From the NCBI GenBank assembly GCA_039802205.1, contig JBDRWD010000013.1, forward strand, positions 1 through 53,901: a stretch of 53,901 nucleotides of DNA. Reading direction: 5' to 3'. Shown one piece after another: positions 40,148 through 48,891 of this stretch (position 1 is its first letter; the number at the start of each line of letters is the position of its first letter). A program made the translations under genes and the position numbers. The stretch is from a candidate division WOR-3 bacterium (GTDB taxonomy: Bacteria; Hydrothermota; Tepidihabitantia; SM23-42; JAOAFX01). Under the pieces are notes generated by a model. The model searched no databases, was not told where the DNA came from, and saw nothing but the letters and a program-made list of their open reading frames with translations.

Positions 40148-41069
40148 CCCGAAATATATCTACGGGCCCGTTCCTTCTCGCCGCCTGGGATACTCCCTGG
40201 GCATAGATGTTGTTCCCTTCAAGACCTGCACCTATAACTGTATTTACTGCCAGCTGGGGCATACGACCCACCTTACCAATAGAAGAAAAAATTATGTTTC
40301 GGAAAAGGCTTTAATTGCGGAGTTAAAAGAGGTATTAAAACAAAAAATCAAAATTGATTGTATCACTTTTTCGGGCTCAGGTGAACCCACCCTTTATAAG
40401 AATCTGGGGCGTTTGATAAAAAAGATAAAGACCTTTACGGATATTCCTGTTGCCGTGATTACCAATTCCTCTTTGCTCAGCAATCCGGCAGTTCAAAAAA
40501 ATCTAATGGGTGCCGATGTAGTTCTTCCCACACTAACCACCACTGACGAAAGGACTTTTAAGAAAATCCACCGTCCTTTGGCAAAAATCCGGGCAAAAAA
40601 AGTTATCGGCGGGCTTATCAATTTTCGTAAGAAATATCCGGGTAAGATTTATTTAGAATTGATGCTGATAAAGGGATTTAATGATTCACCAGAGGAAATT
40701 TTAAAATTGAAAGAAGCGATAGCAAGAATCAAACCGGATAAAGTACATCTCAACACCGTGGTCCGACCACCGAGCGAAGATTACGCTCAGCCGCTCAAAA
40801 TGCAAGATTTGAATCAGATAAAGAGGATGATCAGCGGACCGAGTGAGGTGGTGGCGGAATTTAAAAAAGAAATTAATGTAGCAAAAATTAAAGATAAGAG
40901 GGATTTAATTCTTCGCTATCTACAGCGCCGTCCAGGAACGCGCAAGGATATCAGTAAAAGTCTGGGGGTCAATGAAAATGAATTGATCAAAGACCTTGCT
41001 CAATTATGGCGGGCGGGAAAGATAAGAAAGAAAAAATATGGAGGTGTAGTTTACTATGAAAGAATTTAA
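40104..41069 (+). CDS. Radical SAM protein (COG0731-like) with C-terminal winged helix
   Basis: A protein of up to 321 residues. YGPVPSRRLGYSLGIDVVPFKTCTYNCIYCQLG (landmark; cluster motif CX3CX2C in CTYNCIYC, about 42-49) and TFSGSGEPTLYKNLG place it in a radical SAM group whose members are often annotated Fe-S oxidoreductase. PSRRLG is diagnostic. The last 65 residues (LILRYLQRRPGTRKDISKSLGV and on) form a winged helix. The start is uncertain: TTG at 40104 or 40113, inside the end of the Nudix-PanD gene. It overlaps the DUF6125-like gene. Reaction unknown. Confidence 0.83.
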   Translation: MSFLIKITTSKKSSNPKYIYGPVPSRRLGYSLGIDVVPFKTCTYNCIYCQLGHTTHLTNRRKNYVSEKALIAELKEVLKQKIKIDCITFSGSGEPTLYKNLGRLIKKIKTFTDIPVAVITNSSLLSNPAVQKNLMGADVVLPTLTTTDERTFKKIHRPLAKIRAKKVIGGLINFRKKYPGKIYLELMLIKGFNDSPEEILKLKEAIARIKPDKVHLNTVVRPPSEDYAQPLKMQDLNQIKRMISGPSEVVAEFKKEINVAKIKDKRDLILRYLQRRPGTRKDISKSLGVNENELIKDLAQLWRAGKIRKKKYGGVVYYERI

Positions 41070-41583
41070 GATAATTGAACCTGAGGACTTAACAAAAGAA
41101 GAATTGCTTCAATTTCTACCCGATTTGGCAAAGAACTGGCTCGCCCACGATGGACTGTGGTTTTTAGGGGTTGAGGAGAAGTACGGCATGGAAGTGGCGA
41201 TTGAATTGGATAAAAAGGCATGGGAGAAATTTACGGTGATTGAAGCCGAGCGAATAATGAAGCGCTTTAAGATTCCGGCATACAGTGGCATTCCGGGACT
41301 GATCCAGGCACTTAAATTTAGGCTGTATGCATTTATCAACAAACAAGAGATCGTTGAGGTATCCGAAAAAAGGTGTGTATTGCGGATGAACGAATGCCGG
41401 GTTCAGGAGGCACGTAAAAGAAAAAATCTACCAGATTTTCCCTGTAAACCCGTGGGGTTGGTGGAATATGCTTACTTTGCTAAGACGATTGACCCGCGTA
41501 TAGAAACCAATTGTCTCTGCTGTCCTCCTGATGTTCATCCTGGAGAATACTACTGTGCTTGGGAATTTGTTATCCGGGATTAA
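41056..41583 (+). CDS. DUF6125-like / ATC-hydrolase-like protein
   Basis: A 175-residue cytoplasmic protein starting with a good overlap to the radical SAM gene. NWLAHDGLWFLGVEEKYGMEVAIELDKKAWEKF (landmark) and the C-terminal Cys-rich part (MNECRVQEARKRKNLPDFPCKPVG, NCLCCPPDVHPGEYYCAWEF) are typical of a family annotated DUF6125 or 'cytosolic protein' in anaerobes, related to L-2-amino-thiazoline-4-carboxylate hydrolase. Six conserved Cys suggest metal or cluster binding. Function is unknown. It is the last gene of the plus-strand block, with its stop 3 nt from the convergent TPR gene. Confidence 0.72.
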   Translation: MKEFKIIEPEDLTKEELLQFLPDLAKNWLAHDGLWFLGVEEKYGMEVAIELDKKAWEKFTVIEAERIMKRFKIPAYSGIPGLIQALKFRLYAFINKQEIVEVSEKRCVLRMNECRVQEARKRKNLPDFPCKPVGLVEYAYFAKTIDPRIETNCLCCPPDVHPGEYYCAWEFVIRD

Positions 41584-41585
41584 AT

Positions 41586-42320
41586 TTATTTATCTTTTAT
41601 CTGCTCCAATAATTTTAGGGCATGGGGCTTGTCTTCAAGTAGATAATCAGCTTCATAAGTGGGCTTTTGGATCGTCAGTACCCGGTTTAAATACCAACGG
41701 GCTTTTTCATAATCTTTCTTTTTAATATACACTTTTGCCATATCCACATAAAGCACTGTGTAATTTGAATCCAGGGCAAGTGCCTGATTGAGATATGCTA
41801 TGGATTTGTTGAGATCACCACCCATGAGTTTGGGCAATTCATAATAGAGATTCGCTGCTGCTGCCAGTGCACCGGTATGCTGGGGATCGATCTTGAGTAT
41901 CAACTCAATCTCTTTTTTTATTGTTGGCACCAGTTCCAAAGAATTGAGAACTCCTCGGGTTTGACCGCTGCGGCCTAAATTTACCATATACCAGAAATGA
42001 GCCCAGACCGAATTTTTATCTAATTCAATTGCCTTCTTGCCCTGGATGATACCCTCTTCATAAAATCTAAGTTTATCCTCTTTATTAATTTGCTCATCGC
42101 CGAGAAGGTAACATACCCGTGATAGTTCATAATGGGCCCGCAGATTATCAGGGTCCTTTTGCACAATATCCGTGAGTATTTCATAACTTTTCATCAGATT
42201 GTTTTTGGTTAAGTGACGAGTGGTATAAAGGTTTATCGCATGGTCGATCATCTCCTCTGTGGTTTGCCCTTGAATAAAGGTGAAGAAAAGTACAAAAGTG
42301 ATACAAATCATTTTTATCAT
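41586..42320 (-). CDS. Exported TPR protein (TatT-like)
   Basis: A 244-residue protein with a cleavable signal peptide (MIKMICITFVLFFTFIQGQ). The remainder is helical with tetratricopeptide repeats: DPDNLRAHYELSRVCYLLGD, DKNSVWAHFWYMVNLGR, DPQHTGALAAAANLYYELP and DSNYTVLYVDMAKVYIKKKDYEKARWYL. The AAAANLYYELPKLMGGD region matches periplasmic TRAP-associated TatT-type TPR proteins. It overlaps the deacetylase gene by 4 nt, at the end of the minus-strand envelope operon. Probably a periplasmic scaffold; partners unknown. Confidence 0.8.
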   Translation of the reverse strand: MIKMICITFVLFFTFIQGQTTEEMIDHAINLYTTRHLTKNNLMKSYEILTDIVQKDPDNLRAHYELSRVCYLLGDEQINKEDKLRFYEEGIIQGKKAIELDKNSVWAHFWYMVNLGRSGQTRGVLNSLELVPTIKKEIELILKIDPQHTGALAAAANLYYELPKLMGGDLNKSIAYLNQALALDSNYTVLYVDMAKVYIKKKDYEKARWYLNRVLTIQKPTYEADYLLEDKPHALKLLEQIKDK

Positions 42321-43045
42321 TTCGCCTTCCTCCTATTTAGCAGTGTGGCGATAGAGAAAAGGTTTATGACTTTTTGCTGAATCCGGGCATAGTGGTAGAA
42401 AGATCGCGGCTTTTCGGTGATTTTTATTTTGAGGCTGCGCGCATTATCCGTAATATACACACCTTCTTTTTTTATTGTCAAATTGTCCTCTCCTTTACCG
42501 CCAAAACCAAATTTATAACCAATTTCCCTCACCTTTTTAATCACCCGTTGATTTACCCGGTTAAAGGGGTAAGAGATAAAATCAATCGGTCCGAGATATT
42601 TTTCTAATATACGTTTAGATTCGGATAGTTCATATTCTAAATTCGCGGCAGATAATTTGGTTAGATCGGGGTGGCTCATGGTATGGGAACCGAATGCGAT
42701 TCCATTTTCTTTCATTTCCATGATTTGCCGCCAGTTGAGGTGGTGGTGGCGGGAAAAAAGTGAAATATCCCATAGATTTTTTTTGCCGATGTAACCCACG
42801 ATCAAAAAGATTATCGCTGGACAGCGGTATTTTTTTAAGATGGGAAATGCATAATGATAAAGGTTTTCTTCACCATCATCAAAGACGAGCACCACGCCTT
42901 CCTTTTTCATATCCGGGAGAACGATTTCATAACCCAGCTTATGGATGGTTTTGATGAAATTTTCAAGCTGTGCGGGATAGTTCCATGTCCCTCCGAATTT
43001 AAAATTTTTTGTTATGCTATGAAATTGCAGGGCTTTCAGCATCAC
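42317..43045 (-). CDS. Polysaccharide deacetylase family protein
   Basis: A 242-residue NodB-homology enzyme. VVLVFDDGEENLYHYAFPIL contains the metal and catalytic Asp pair, AFGSHTMSHPDLTKL the His-x-x-x-His metal site, and FISYPFNRVNQRVIKKV motif 3, where the usual Arg is Asn/Arg. It removes acetyl groups from amino sugars in a lipid-linked or exported glycan. No signal peptide is seen. It sits between the MFS transporter and TPR genes downstream of a glycosyltransferase and acyltransferase, which suggests glycolipid or surface-polysaccharide assembly. Confidence 0.85.
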   Translation of the reverse strand: MMLKALQFHSITKNFKFGGTWNYPAQLENFIKTIHKLGYEIVLPDMKKEGVVLVFDDGEENLYHYAFPILKKYRCPAIIFLIVGYIGKKNLWDISLFSRHHHLNWRQIMEMKENGIAFGSHTMSHPDLTKLSAANLEYELSESKRILEKYLGPIDFISYPFNRVNQRVIKKVREIGYKFGFGGKGEDNLTIKKEGVYITDNARSLKIKITEKPRSFYHYARIQQKVINLFSIATLLNRRKAK

Positions 43046-44384
43046 GAATCCTGGTAATGAGGACCCAGAAAGTTATGGATGCACCGAGGATGATGCCGCC
43101 GAAAATGATGAAGAGATATTTTTTGGTGAGAAACGAAGAGAGGGAGCCCACGATCAAAGCGCCGACAACAAAGGTTAGATTCAAAAGCCAGTCCCGGAAA
43201 GAGAAAATTCTCCCTCGAACCTCTTCATCAGCATATTGATGGATCAAGGTATCCTGTCCGATAAATATTGGTGATGCGGCGATACCCACCAGCAGGGCAA
43301 TGATGATGAATTGATAAAATTCGTGAATAAAAGGAAAGAAAAATAATCCGGCGCTGATCAGTATAAAGCAATAAATGATAAATCTCCTTAAATCAAAATA
43401 ATGACCAAGTGTTCCGGCAAGATATGCGCCCAGTAATAATCCCACGGCGCCGACCGCAGCCAGGACCCCAACCCCTCTTGTACCCCATGCCATATCCTGT
43501 TGAATAGTGGGAATGGCAAGGACATAAACCACACTTCCCGCAACGATCATCAAAAATATCGTGGCCATTGCGAAGCAAAGATTTTTTTTCTTGATGATGT
43601 GGGCGAGGGCGAAGGCTATTTCTTTTAGAATTTTTGCCAGACTGTCTTTCAACATCAAGAATAAGCTTTTCGGCTGCAGATGGGTTTCTTCTTTCATTTT
43701 TATCTTTTCCTTTAGATTCACCTTCATGATATAAAGCATGACTGCCGAGATGCCAAAGGTTATGCCATCAATTATAAAAGCCACAATCCAGCCCGCAATT
43801 CCAAAGACATTTTTCCATAAGGGCCAATCGATTATCAGCCCACCGGTGGCCATTCCTAAAAATGTTGCTCCCCGACCTACGAGATTTAATATGGAATTGG
43901 CTGTGAGCAGGCGCTTTTTGGAGACGAGATTGGGAATGATGGCACTGCGTGCCGCATTGAAAAACAAGGCAAGCAGGAACATAAAAAAAACAATGGCAAA
44001 GACCGGATAAATATTTTTTGTATACAAAAAAGTGATGGGTAAAGAAAAAGCACATAACATCCGCAGGGTATCGCATATCACCATTACTTTCTTCTTGTGC
44101 CAGCGGTCCACCAGGACCCCGGCGATTGGACCGAATAATAATACAGGAAGGGTAATGAACAGGGCAAGTTGGGAAAGCAATAATGGTGTCCGTTCCTTTG
44201 GGAACAATCCAATCAAGGCAATGAGAGCGATATAATCAAGTTTATCACCGAACTGACTGATCGTCTGGGAGAAGAGAAATATTGAAAAATCCCTGATTTT
44301 TAAGATATTCCAAAATTTAATCCGGGCGATGGCATACCTCCTCATAGAAATCAAGAACCATTCGGGATACAATCTTCCAGTCAT
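43017..44384 (-). CDS. MFS transporter
   Basis: A protein of up to 455 residues with about 12 membrane segments. The MFS loop GVLVDRWHKKKVMVICD follows the second helix, and a long cytoplasmic loop (KVNLKEKIKMKEETHLQPKS) divides the halves. It resembles the DHA3/macrolide-efflux or LplT-like subfamily, so lipid or drug export is possible. The start is unclear: ATG 44345 (MRRYAIARIKFW) overlaps AGGAGG itself, and an ATC codon 6 nt after that Shine-Dalgarno would be an alternative. It overlaps the glycosyltransferase gene upstream by about 68 nt of frame and the deacetylase gene downstream. Confidence 0.85.
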   Translation of the reverse strand: MTGRLYPEWFLISMRRYAIARIKFWNILKIRDFSIFLFSQTISQFGDKLDYIALIALIGLFPKERTPLLLSQLALFITLPVLLFGPIAGVLVDRWHKKKVMVICDTLRMLCAFSLPITFLYTKNIYPVFAIVFFMFLLALFFNAARSAIIPNLVSKKRLLTANSILNLVGRGATFLGMATGGLIIDWPLWKNVFGIAGWIVAFIIDGITFGISAVMLYIMKVNLKEKIKMKEETHLQPKSLFLMLKDSLAKILKEIAFALAHIIKKKNLCFAMATIFLMIVAGSVVYVLAIPTIQQDMAWGTRGVGVLAAVGAVGLLLGAYLAGTLGHYFDLRRFIIYCFILISAGLFFFPFIHEFYQFIIIALLVGIAASPIFIGQDTLIHQYADEEVRGRIFSFRDWLLNLTFVVGALIVGSLSSFLTKKYLFIIFGGIILGASITFWVLITRIRDAESPAIS

Positions 44385-45438
44385 ATTTTTCAGCCTTTTC
44401 TCTTCCAGCCCTGCCCATTTTTTTCATCAAGTCCGGATGGCGTAAAAGAAAGATAATTTTTTCTGCAAGCGCTTCGGCATTCATCGGTTCAAAAAAAAGC
44501 CCTTCGCTTTCCTCAGTTAAAATTGTCCGATAACCAGGGATGTCCGAAGCGACAATTGGTTTGCCGCTTGCCATCGCTTCAAGCAGGACGATGCCAAAGC
44601 TTTCGGCACCGGTGGCAGGGGAGCAATAGATATCACAAGAGGCATAATAGCGGGGTAGATCTTCGGGTTTGACATAACCGACAAATATTACATTTTCCTT
44701 GATATTTTCTTCAATATAGCGCCGGTAATAATGCTCCAGGAAGCCTTCGCCCACGACGATCAACTTTGCCTCGGGGAATTCTTTCACGATCTCGGGAAAA
44801 GCCATCAAAAGGTATTTCAAACCTTTGCGTGGTTCAAACCGACCAACAAACAGAATCTTGGGTGAATACTTTTTGAATTCTTCAATCTCCGGGATATCCG
44901 GACGGAACCTCTGGGTATCAATACCATTGGGAATGATACGACATTCACCAATCTGAAAATAACGGCGGACGCAATCTCGGGCAACAGTGGAGACTGCAAT
45001 CATCCCATCAATCCGACGGAAGTATTGTTCCAGAACCGGCTCCCATAATACATACCCAAAGCTTTCTTCATAAGCGGAATGAAAGGTTACAAAATTTTTG
45101 GCGTTGGAATATTTTAATGCCAGGTATGGCAATGTAGGTGCAATCGCACCATGGATATGGATCACATCAAATTTTTCCGAATCCAAGAAATGGCGCACCT
45201 GCCAAGGAAGGGTAAGACCAAAACTCAAGACCGAAAATGAACGGTTTTTGGGGAACTTAATTGCCCGGCCCATCCGGATTATATTTTCATCGACATAGGG
45301 GTAGTTTCTTCCATAAGAGGGGGCGAGGATTTTTGCATTGTGTCCCATTAGATTAAAGTTTTTCCAGAGATGGTAGATATGCTCCGAGATGCCACCGGTA
45401 TGGGGATAAAAGATATCGGAGACGAGCAGAATCTTCAC
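44317..45438 (-). CDS. Family 4 glycosyltransferase (PimA-like)
   Basis: A GT-B glycosyltransferase of 373 residues. N-terminal ILLVSDIFYPHTGGISEHIYHL is the acceptor-side glycine loop, FDVIHIHGAIAPT follows, and the C-terminal domain has ILFVGRFEPRKGLKYLLMAF and the nucleotide-sugar site ESFGIVLLEAMASGKPIVASDIPG (landmark) with the EX7E motif. The closest recognisable type is phosphatidylinositol mannosyltransferase/PimA-like, acting on a lipid acceptor at the cytoplasmic membrane face. The LpxL-like acyltransferase two genes upstream supports glycolipid synthesis. It overlaps dut by 4 nt. Confidence 0.9.
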   Translation of the reverse strand: MKILLVSDIFYPHTGGISEHIYHLWKNFNLMGHNAKILAPSYGRNYPYVDENIIRMGRAIKFPKNRSFSVLSFGLTLPWQVRHFLDSEKFDVIHIHGAIAPTLPYLALKYSNAKNFVTFHSAYEESFGYVLWEPVLEQYFRRIDGMIAVSTVARDCVRRYFQIGECRIIPNGIDTQRFRPDIPEIEEFKKYSPKILFVGRFEPRKGLKYLLMAFPEIVKEFPEAKLIVVGEGFLEHYYRRYIEENIKENVIFVGYVKPEDLPRYYASCDIYCSPATGAESFGIVLLEAMASGKPIVASDIPGYRTILTEESEGLFFEPMNAEALAEKIIFLLRHPDLMKKMGRAGREKAEKYDWKIVSRMVLDFYEEVCHRPD

Positions 45439-45917
45439 CGGATACCTCCGGTATGTCCAAAGCCTCCAGTTCCGCGTTTTGTTTGGCTCAGGCGTTTTAC
45501 TTTTTTAAAATTTGCCTTTATAACCGGAGCAAAGACAAGTTGGGCAATCCTGTCTCCCTTTTTTATTTTTATGCTCTTTTTACCAAAGTTGAACAATACC
45601 ACTTTTATTTCACCCCGATAGTCGGCATCAATCGTGCCCGGACTATTTAACACCCCGATGCCATATTTTGCGGCAAGACCACTCCTGGGGCGTACCTGGG
45701 CTTCATAGCCTTCAGGAATTTCTATCTTTATCCCCGTGGGAATGATACAATAACTATTAGGCTCCAGCAGCACTGGTTTTTCAACATCGGCATATAAATC
45801 GCATCCCGCGGCATGTGCTGTTTGATATTCAGGAATCCTTAGCCCATTGATTTTTACTTCTAATATAATCTTATTTTTGCCTGTTCCAACCACACTCTTC
45901 GCACTTTTGGGTTTCAT
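45435..45917 (-). CDS. dut: Deoxyuridine 5'-triphosphate nucleotidohydrolase
   Basis: dUTPase hydrolyses dUTP to dUMP and pyrophosphate. All five trimeric-dUTPase motifs are present: AAGCDLYADV (1), RPRSGLAAKYGI (2), GTIDADYRGEIKV (3), KGDRIAQLVFAPV (4) and GTGGFGHTGG (5, the C-terminal arm). The frame opens at 45947, but ATG 45917 overlaps the stop of the acyltransferase gene (ATGA) and gives 160 residues. Motif 5 ends the protein as normal. A housekeeping gene caught in an envelope operon. Confidence 0.95.
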   Translation of the reverse strand: MKPKSAKSVVGTGKNKIILEVKINGLRIPEYQTAHAAGCDLYADVEKPVLLEPNSYCIIPTGIKIEIPEGYEAQVRPRSGLAAKYGIGVLNSPGTIDADYRGEIKVVLFNFGKKSIKIKKGDRIAQLVFAPVIKANFKKVKRLSQTKRGTGGFGHTGGIR

Positions 45918-46750
45918 TCTATCCATTCCGGATGAAAGACAAACCATTGGTCCGGATATTTTTTTATTGTCTTTTCAAAAGCGGAGAGCATGTATCGATG
46001 GAATTTATCCACACTCTCAAATAATTGGACCGGTTCAACAATACCGTAATACCTTTTTCTTCCTTCTCCAGTTAAGACCATATATCCAAAAACGACGGGA
46101 ATTTTTCTTTTTACAACTATCTCCGCAAGATTTTTGGGAAATTTTCTTTTGCCCGAAAAGAAACGGAACTCCATCCCTTGTTTTGTCAAATCCCGGTCGG
46201 CAAGGACCGCCAGAATTCGGTTATTTTTAATGGTATCCAAAAATGCCACCTGGGCACGGGATAGAGGATAGGTTTTTAAGCCGGTGGCTTCCCGGTGTCT
46301 GGTATACAAGCGGAACATCTCGGGTTCGGTTTCTTCAACGAGCGCATTCATCGGATAGCCACGGGCTGCGAGATAACTACCTGCATAATCCCAGTTGCCG
46401 ATGTGGAGGGTGAGCAGAATACATCCCCGGTTAAAGGTCAGTGCATCATCAAGGTTTTTTAATCCCGAGGCAATAACCTCTTCTATCACTTGCTCTTTTG
46501 TCAAAAAACCGAGCCGAAAAAAGTCCACCATACACCGGGCAAATTTTTCAAACGTTTTACGGCAAAGATAATGGTGGTAGCCTTTTTCGGGCACTATATA
46601 GTGCAGATTTTTCAGAATATAACTCCGTTTCTTTTTCAACATAAAGTAACTCAAACCACCGAGCAACCTGCCGATCTTATCTGCGACCGATAGCGGAAGA
46701 AGGCGGGTGATCAGAATACCACATTTCTGGAGTTTGACCGCAATATTCAC
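45914..46750 (-). CDS. Lysophospholipid/lipid A-type acyltransferase (LpxL/HtrB family)
   Basis: A 278-residue protein of the LpxL/PatA-like family. YILKNLHYIVPEKGYHHYLCRK and FEKFARCMVDFFRLGF are N-terminal landmarks; ILLTLHIGNWDYAGSYLAARGYP holds the catalytic HX4D (HIGNWD). LADRDLTKQGMEFRFFSGKRKFP and the C-terminal YPDQWFVFHPEWIE also fit. In Gram-negatives these enzymes put secondary acyl chains on lipid A; PatA homologues acylate mannosylated phosphatidylinositol. With the PimA-like glycosyltransferase nearby, either is possible. Inner-membrane association through its N terminus is likely. Confidence 0.87.
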   Translation of the reverse strand: MNIAVKLQKCGILITRLLPLSVADKIGRLLGGLSYFMLKKKRSYILKNLHYIVPEKGYHHYLCRKTFEKFARCMVDFFRLGFLTKEQVIEEVIASGLKNLDDALTFNRGCILLTLHIGNWDYAGSYLAARGYPMNALVEETEPEMFRLYTRHREATGLKTYPLSRAQVAFLDTIKNNRILAVLADRDLTKQGMEFRFFSGKRKFPKNLAEIVVKRKIPVVFGYMVLTGEGRKRYYGIVEPVQLFESVDKFHRYMLSAFEKTIKKYPDQWFVFHPEWIE

Positions 46751-46764
46751 ACTTTCTGATACAA

Positions 46765-47982
46765 TTAACCCCGGTATTGTTTTAAGGCAACGCCAAGTGC
46801 GGTGATGGCAGCTCGGATGTCTTCTTCTTTTAACACATAAGCAATTCTTATTTGATCCTTACCTTTTTTAAGTGTGGAATAAAAGCCATTTGCCGGAGCA
46901 AGCATTACCGTTGCATTCTGATGATTAAAATCAGTCAATAACCACTGGCAGAAATGGTCGGCGTTTTTTACCGGTAAACTCAAGACCGTGTAAAAAGCAC
47001 CTTCTGGTTTATGCCCATAGACATTGGGAATTTCTTTTAAGCATTCAAATAAGACATTCCGACGGTGCTCATACTCTTTAATCATGGGGGTGATATATTT
47101 GTCGATATACTTGTAAGCCGCTACCGCACCAATCTGTTCAAGGGTTGGTGGGCATAACCGCGCTTGGCAGAATCGGAGTAGTGCATCCATTACTTTTTTA
47201 TTTCGGCTGATTATACAACCAACCCGAGCACCACAGGCGGAAAATCTTTTGGAGATGGAATCCATTAATATTACCCGGTCTTCAATCTCTGGTAAAGATA
47301 GTGCACTTATGTGTTGCTTACCATCATAGATGAATTCCCGATAGACTTCATCAGAGAGGAGAAAAAGATTGTGTCTTTTACATAGCCGCTGGAGGATGAA
47401 CATTTCTTCTTCGGTCAAAACTGTGCCCGTTGGATTGTTGGGGGTGTTAATAAGAATTGCTCGGGTTCGGGAACTGATTTTCTTTTTGATTTCTGATTCG
47501 GGAGGAAGGTGAAAACCGTTCTCAATTTTGGTTTCGATTGCGACGAGTTTGATATTAGACATCACCGCAAAGCCGTTATAATTGGTATAGTAGGGTTCAA
47601 AAACAATTATTTCATCTCCAGGGTCACATACGGTCATCATGGCAAATACTATCGCTTCACTCCCACCTATTGTTATCCAGATGTTATCCAGATCCAGATC
47701 AAAGCCCAGATTCCGGTAATAATCAAGAACCGCAAGGCGTAAGTCTAAGATCCCCCCAGATGGACCATAGCCGAGGACTTTTTCTCGGTAATTGCCGATT
47801 GCCTCGAAAATTTCAATGGGTGTCTCAATATCTGGTTGACCAATATTTAGATGGTAAACCTTTAAACCCTTTTTCTTCGCTTCATCTGCAAATGCGGATA
47901 ACTTGCGAATAGGCGAATAAGGCATACGCTCGGCCCTTGCCGATAAAGAGATATCTCTTTTTATGCTTTTTGTGCGCGCCAT
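46765..47982 (-). CDS. Class I PLP-dependent aminotransferase (AspB-like)
   Basis: A 405-residue fold-type I aminotransferase. LNIGQPDIETP, YGPSGGILDLR, ITIGGSEAIVFAMMTVCDPGDEIIV, NTPNNPTGTVL, LLSDEVYREFIYDG and the PLP-lysine site DSISKRFSACGARVG (about 236-250) are all present, with IRIAYVL at the end carrying the carboxylate-binding Arg. Aspartate aminotransferase or an aromatic/alanine-type enzyme cannot be separated by eye. The promoter is leaderless and has a palindrome in its spacer. It may be the first gene of the minus-strand operon (14 nt to the next gene). Confidence 0.9.
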   Translation of the reverse strand: MARTKSIKRDISLSARAERMPYSPIRKLSAFADEAKKKGLKVYHLNIGQPDIETPIEIFEAIGNYREKVLGYGPSGGILDLRLAVLDYYRNLGFDLDLDNIWITIGGSEAIVFAMMTVCDPGDEIIVFEPYYTNYNGFAVMSNIKLVAIETKIENGFHLPPESEIKKKISSRTRAILINTPNNPTGTVLTEEEMFILQRLCKRHNLFLLSDEVYREFIYDGKQHISALSLPEIEDRVILMDSISKRFSACGARVGCIISRNKKVMDALLRFCQARLCPPTLEQIGAVAAYKYIDKYITPMIKEYEHRRNVLFECLKEIPNVYGHKPEGAFYTVLSLPVKNADHFCQWLLTDFNHQNATVMLAPANGFYSTLKKGKDQIRIAYVLKEEDIRAAITALGVALKQYRG

Positions 47983-47988
47983 GATTAA

Positions 47989-48016
47989 ATTATATCCAAC
48001 CGCGGTTAAAAGTCAA
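47989..48016 (-). promoter_or_regulatory. Leaderless-type promoter with operator-like palindrome before the aminotransferase gene
   Basis: On the minus strand TTGACT (48011-48016), 16 nt, TATAAT (47989-47994), then 6 nt to ATG 47982. The spacer contains a perfect 10-bp palindrome AACCGCGGTT (47998-48007), where a repressor or MerR-type activator could bind. Confidence 0.65.
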
Positions 48017-48028
48017 TCACAATAGATT

Positions 48029-48869
48029 TTACCTCTCCATGTAATGTTTGGGCACCTTATTTACAGTTCTCCAGTAAGAACTTGTAGTCAGATTATCCAA
48101 TATCACTGGTGGAAATAGCGCAATATTGGGATTTAATTCAGGCATAATCTCTTTAGCATACTCAAGGGGTGTCTTGTTGTCAAGATTATCTCCCATATGT
48201 CTCCGCTGGGTATTGTAGCATTTTATCCAACTGTAAGCAATCAAAAATAGGGAATTGATATCTTTCATTCTGCTCTTTCCGACCCTTCTGAATCCGCGTG
48301 ATTTCCGCATCCAGAGACCCCAAACACCGATTCACCCACTCGATCTTACCCTCATCACCACCCCAATCACTCTGCAACACAATATGCCCTTTAATGCCAA
48401 ACGACCGCAACCATAAAACCACTAAGACAATAAACTCCCAGCCATTAGCAAAACTCTCCTCTTGACCGTAAGCAATAAACCTCAGCCGGCAGAGTATCAC
48501 CATCCTTGATCTCCTTCACATCCACCTGGAAAAATGCAAAAGGCCTAAAATCTAAGAGATTGTAATAGCGCCGACCCGTCCGCCGAAAACCATAATTAGT
48601 CTTCTGGAAAATCTCTAAAACCAAACGCTCAACATGCTCCGGGGTCTTATTCGGTGAATAATGGGGACGAGAAGAACGATTCTTTAAACCCACCCCACTA
48701 TCAAGGAAAAATGCTTAAGCCATTTTGAAACCGTGGACCGTGAAACACAAATTATCTGAGCCGTCCTGGAGATATTCCGATTGGCTTGATAAAAATAACA
48801 ATCTACGATCTTCTGATGGGCTAATAAGGGGTGTAACTTTAAAAGTTGGTTGTATTCTAAGCTAACCAT
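48029..48869 (-). pseudogene. Decayed IS transposase (rve/DDE integrase type)
   Basis: Four overlapping minus-strand frames are pieces of one transposase. 48684-48869: a helix-turn-helix start (SRTAQIICVSRSTVSKWLKHF) with Shine-Dalgarno GGAGG. 48445-48693: RRYYNLLDFRPFAFFQVDVKEI with the first catalytic Asp. 48186-48503: RFIAYGQEESFANGWEFIVLVVLWLRSFGI then HIVLQSDWGGDE with the second Asp. 48029-48310: LIAYSWIKCYNTQRRHMGDNL-type tail with KTPLEYAKEI. At least three frameshifts separate them, and internal stretches, including the Glu region, are shortened or scrambled. It cannot be active. No terminal repeats or target duplication were identified. Confidence 0.85.
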
Positions 48870-48891
48870 TTTTGCACCTCCAGGATGATTT

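Noticed and set aside
48029-48869. Four separate small genes
   Set aside because: Together they read as one transposase in shifted frames with known motifs in order; better explained as one pseudogene.
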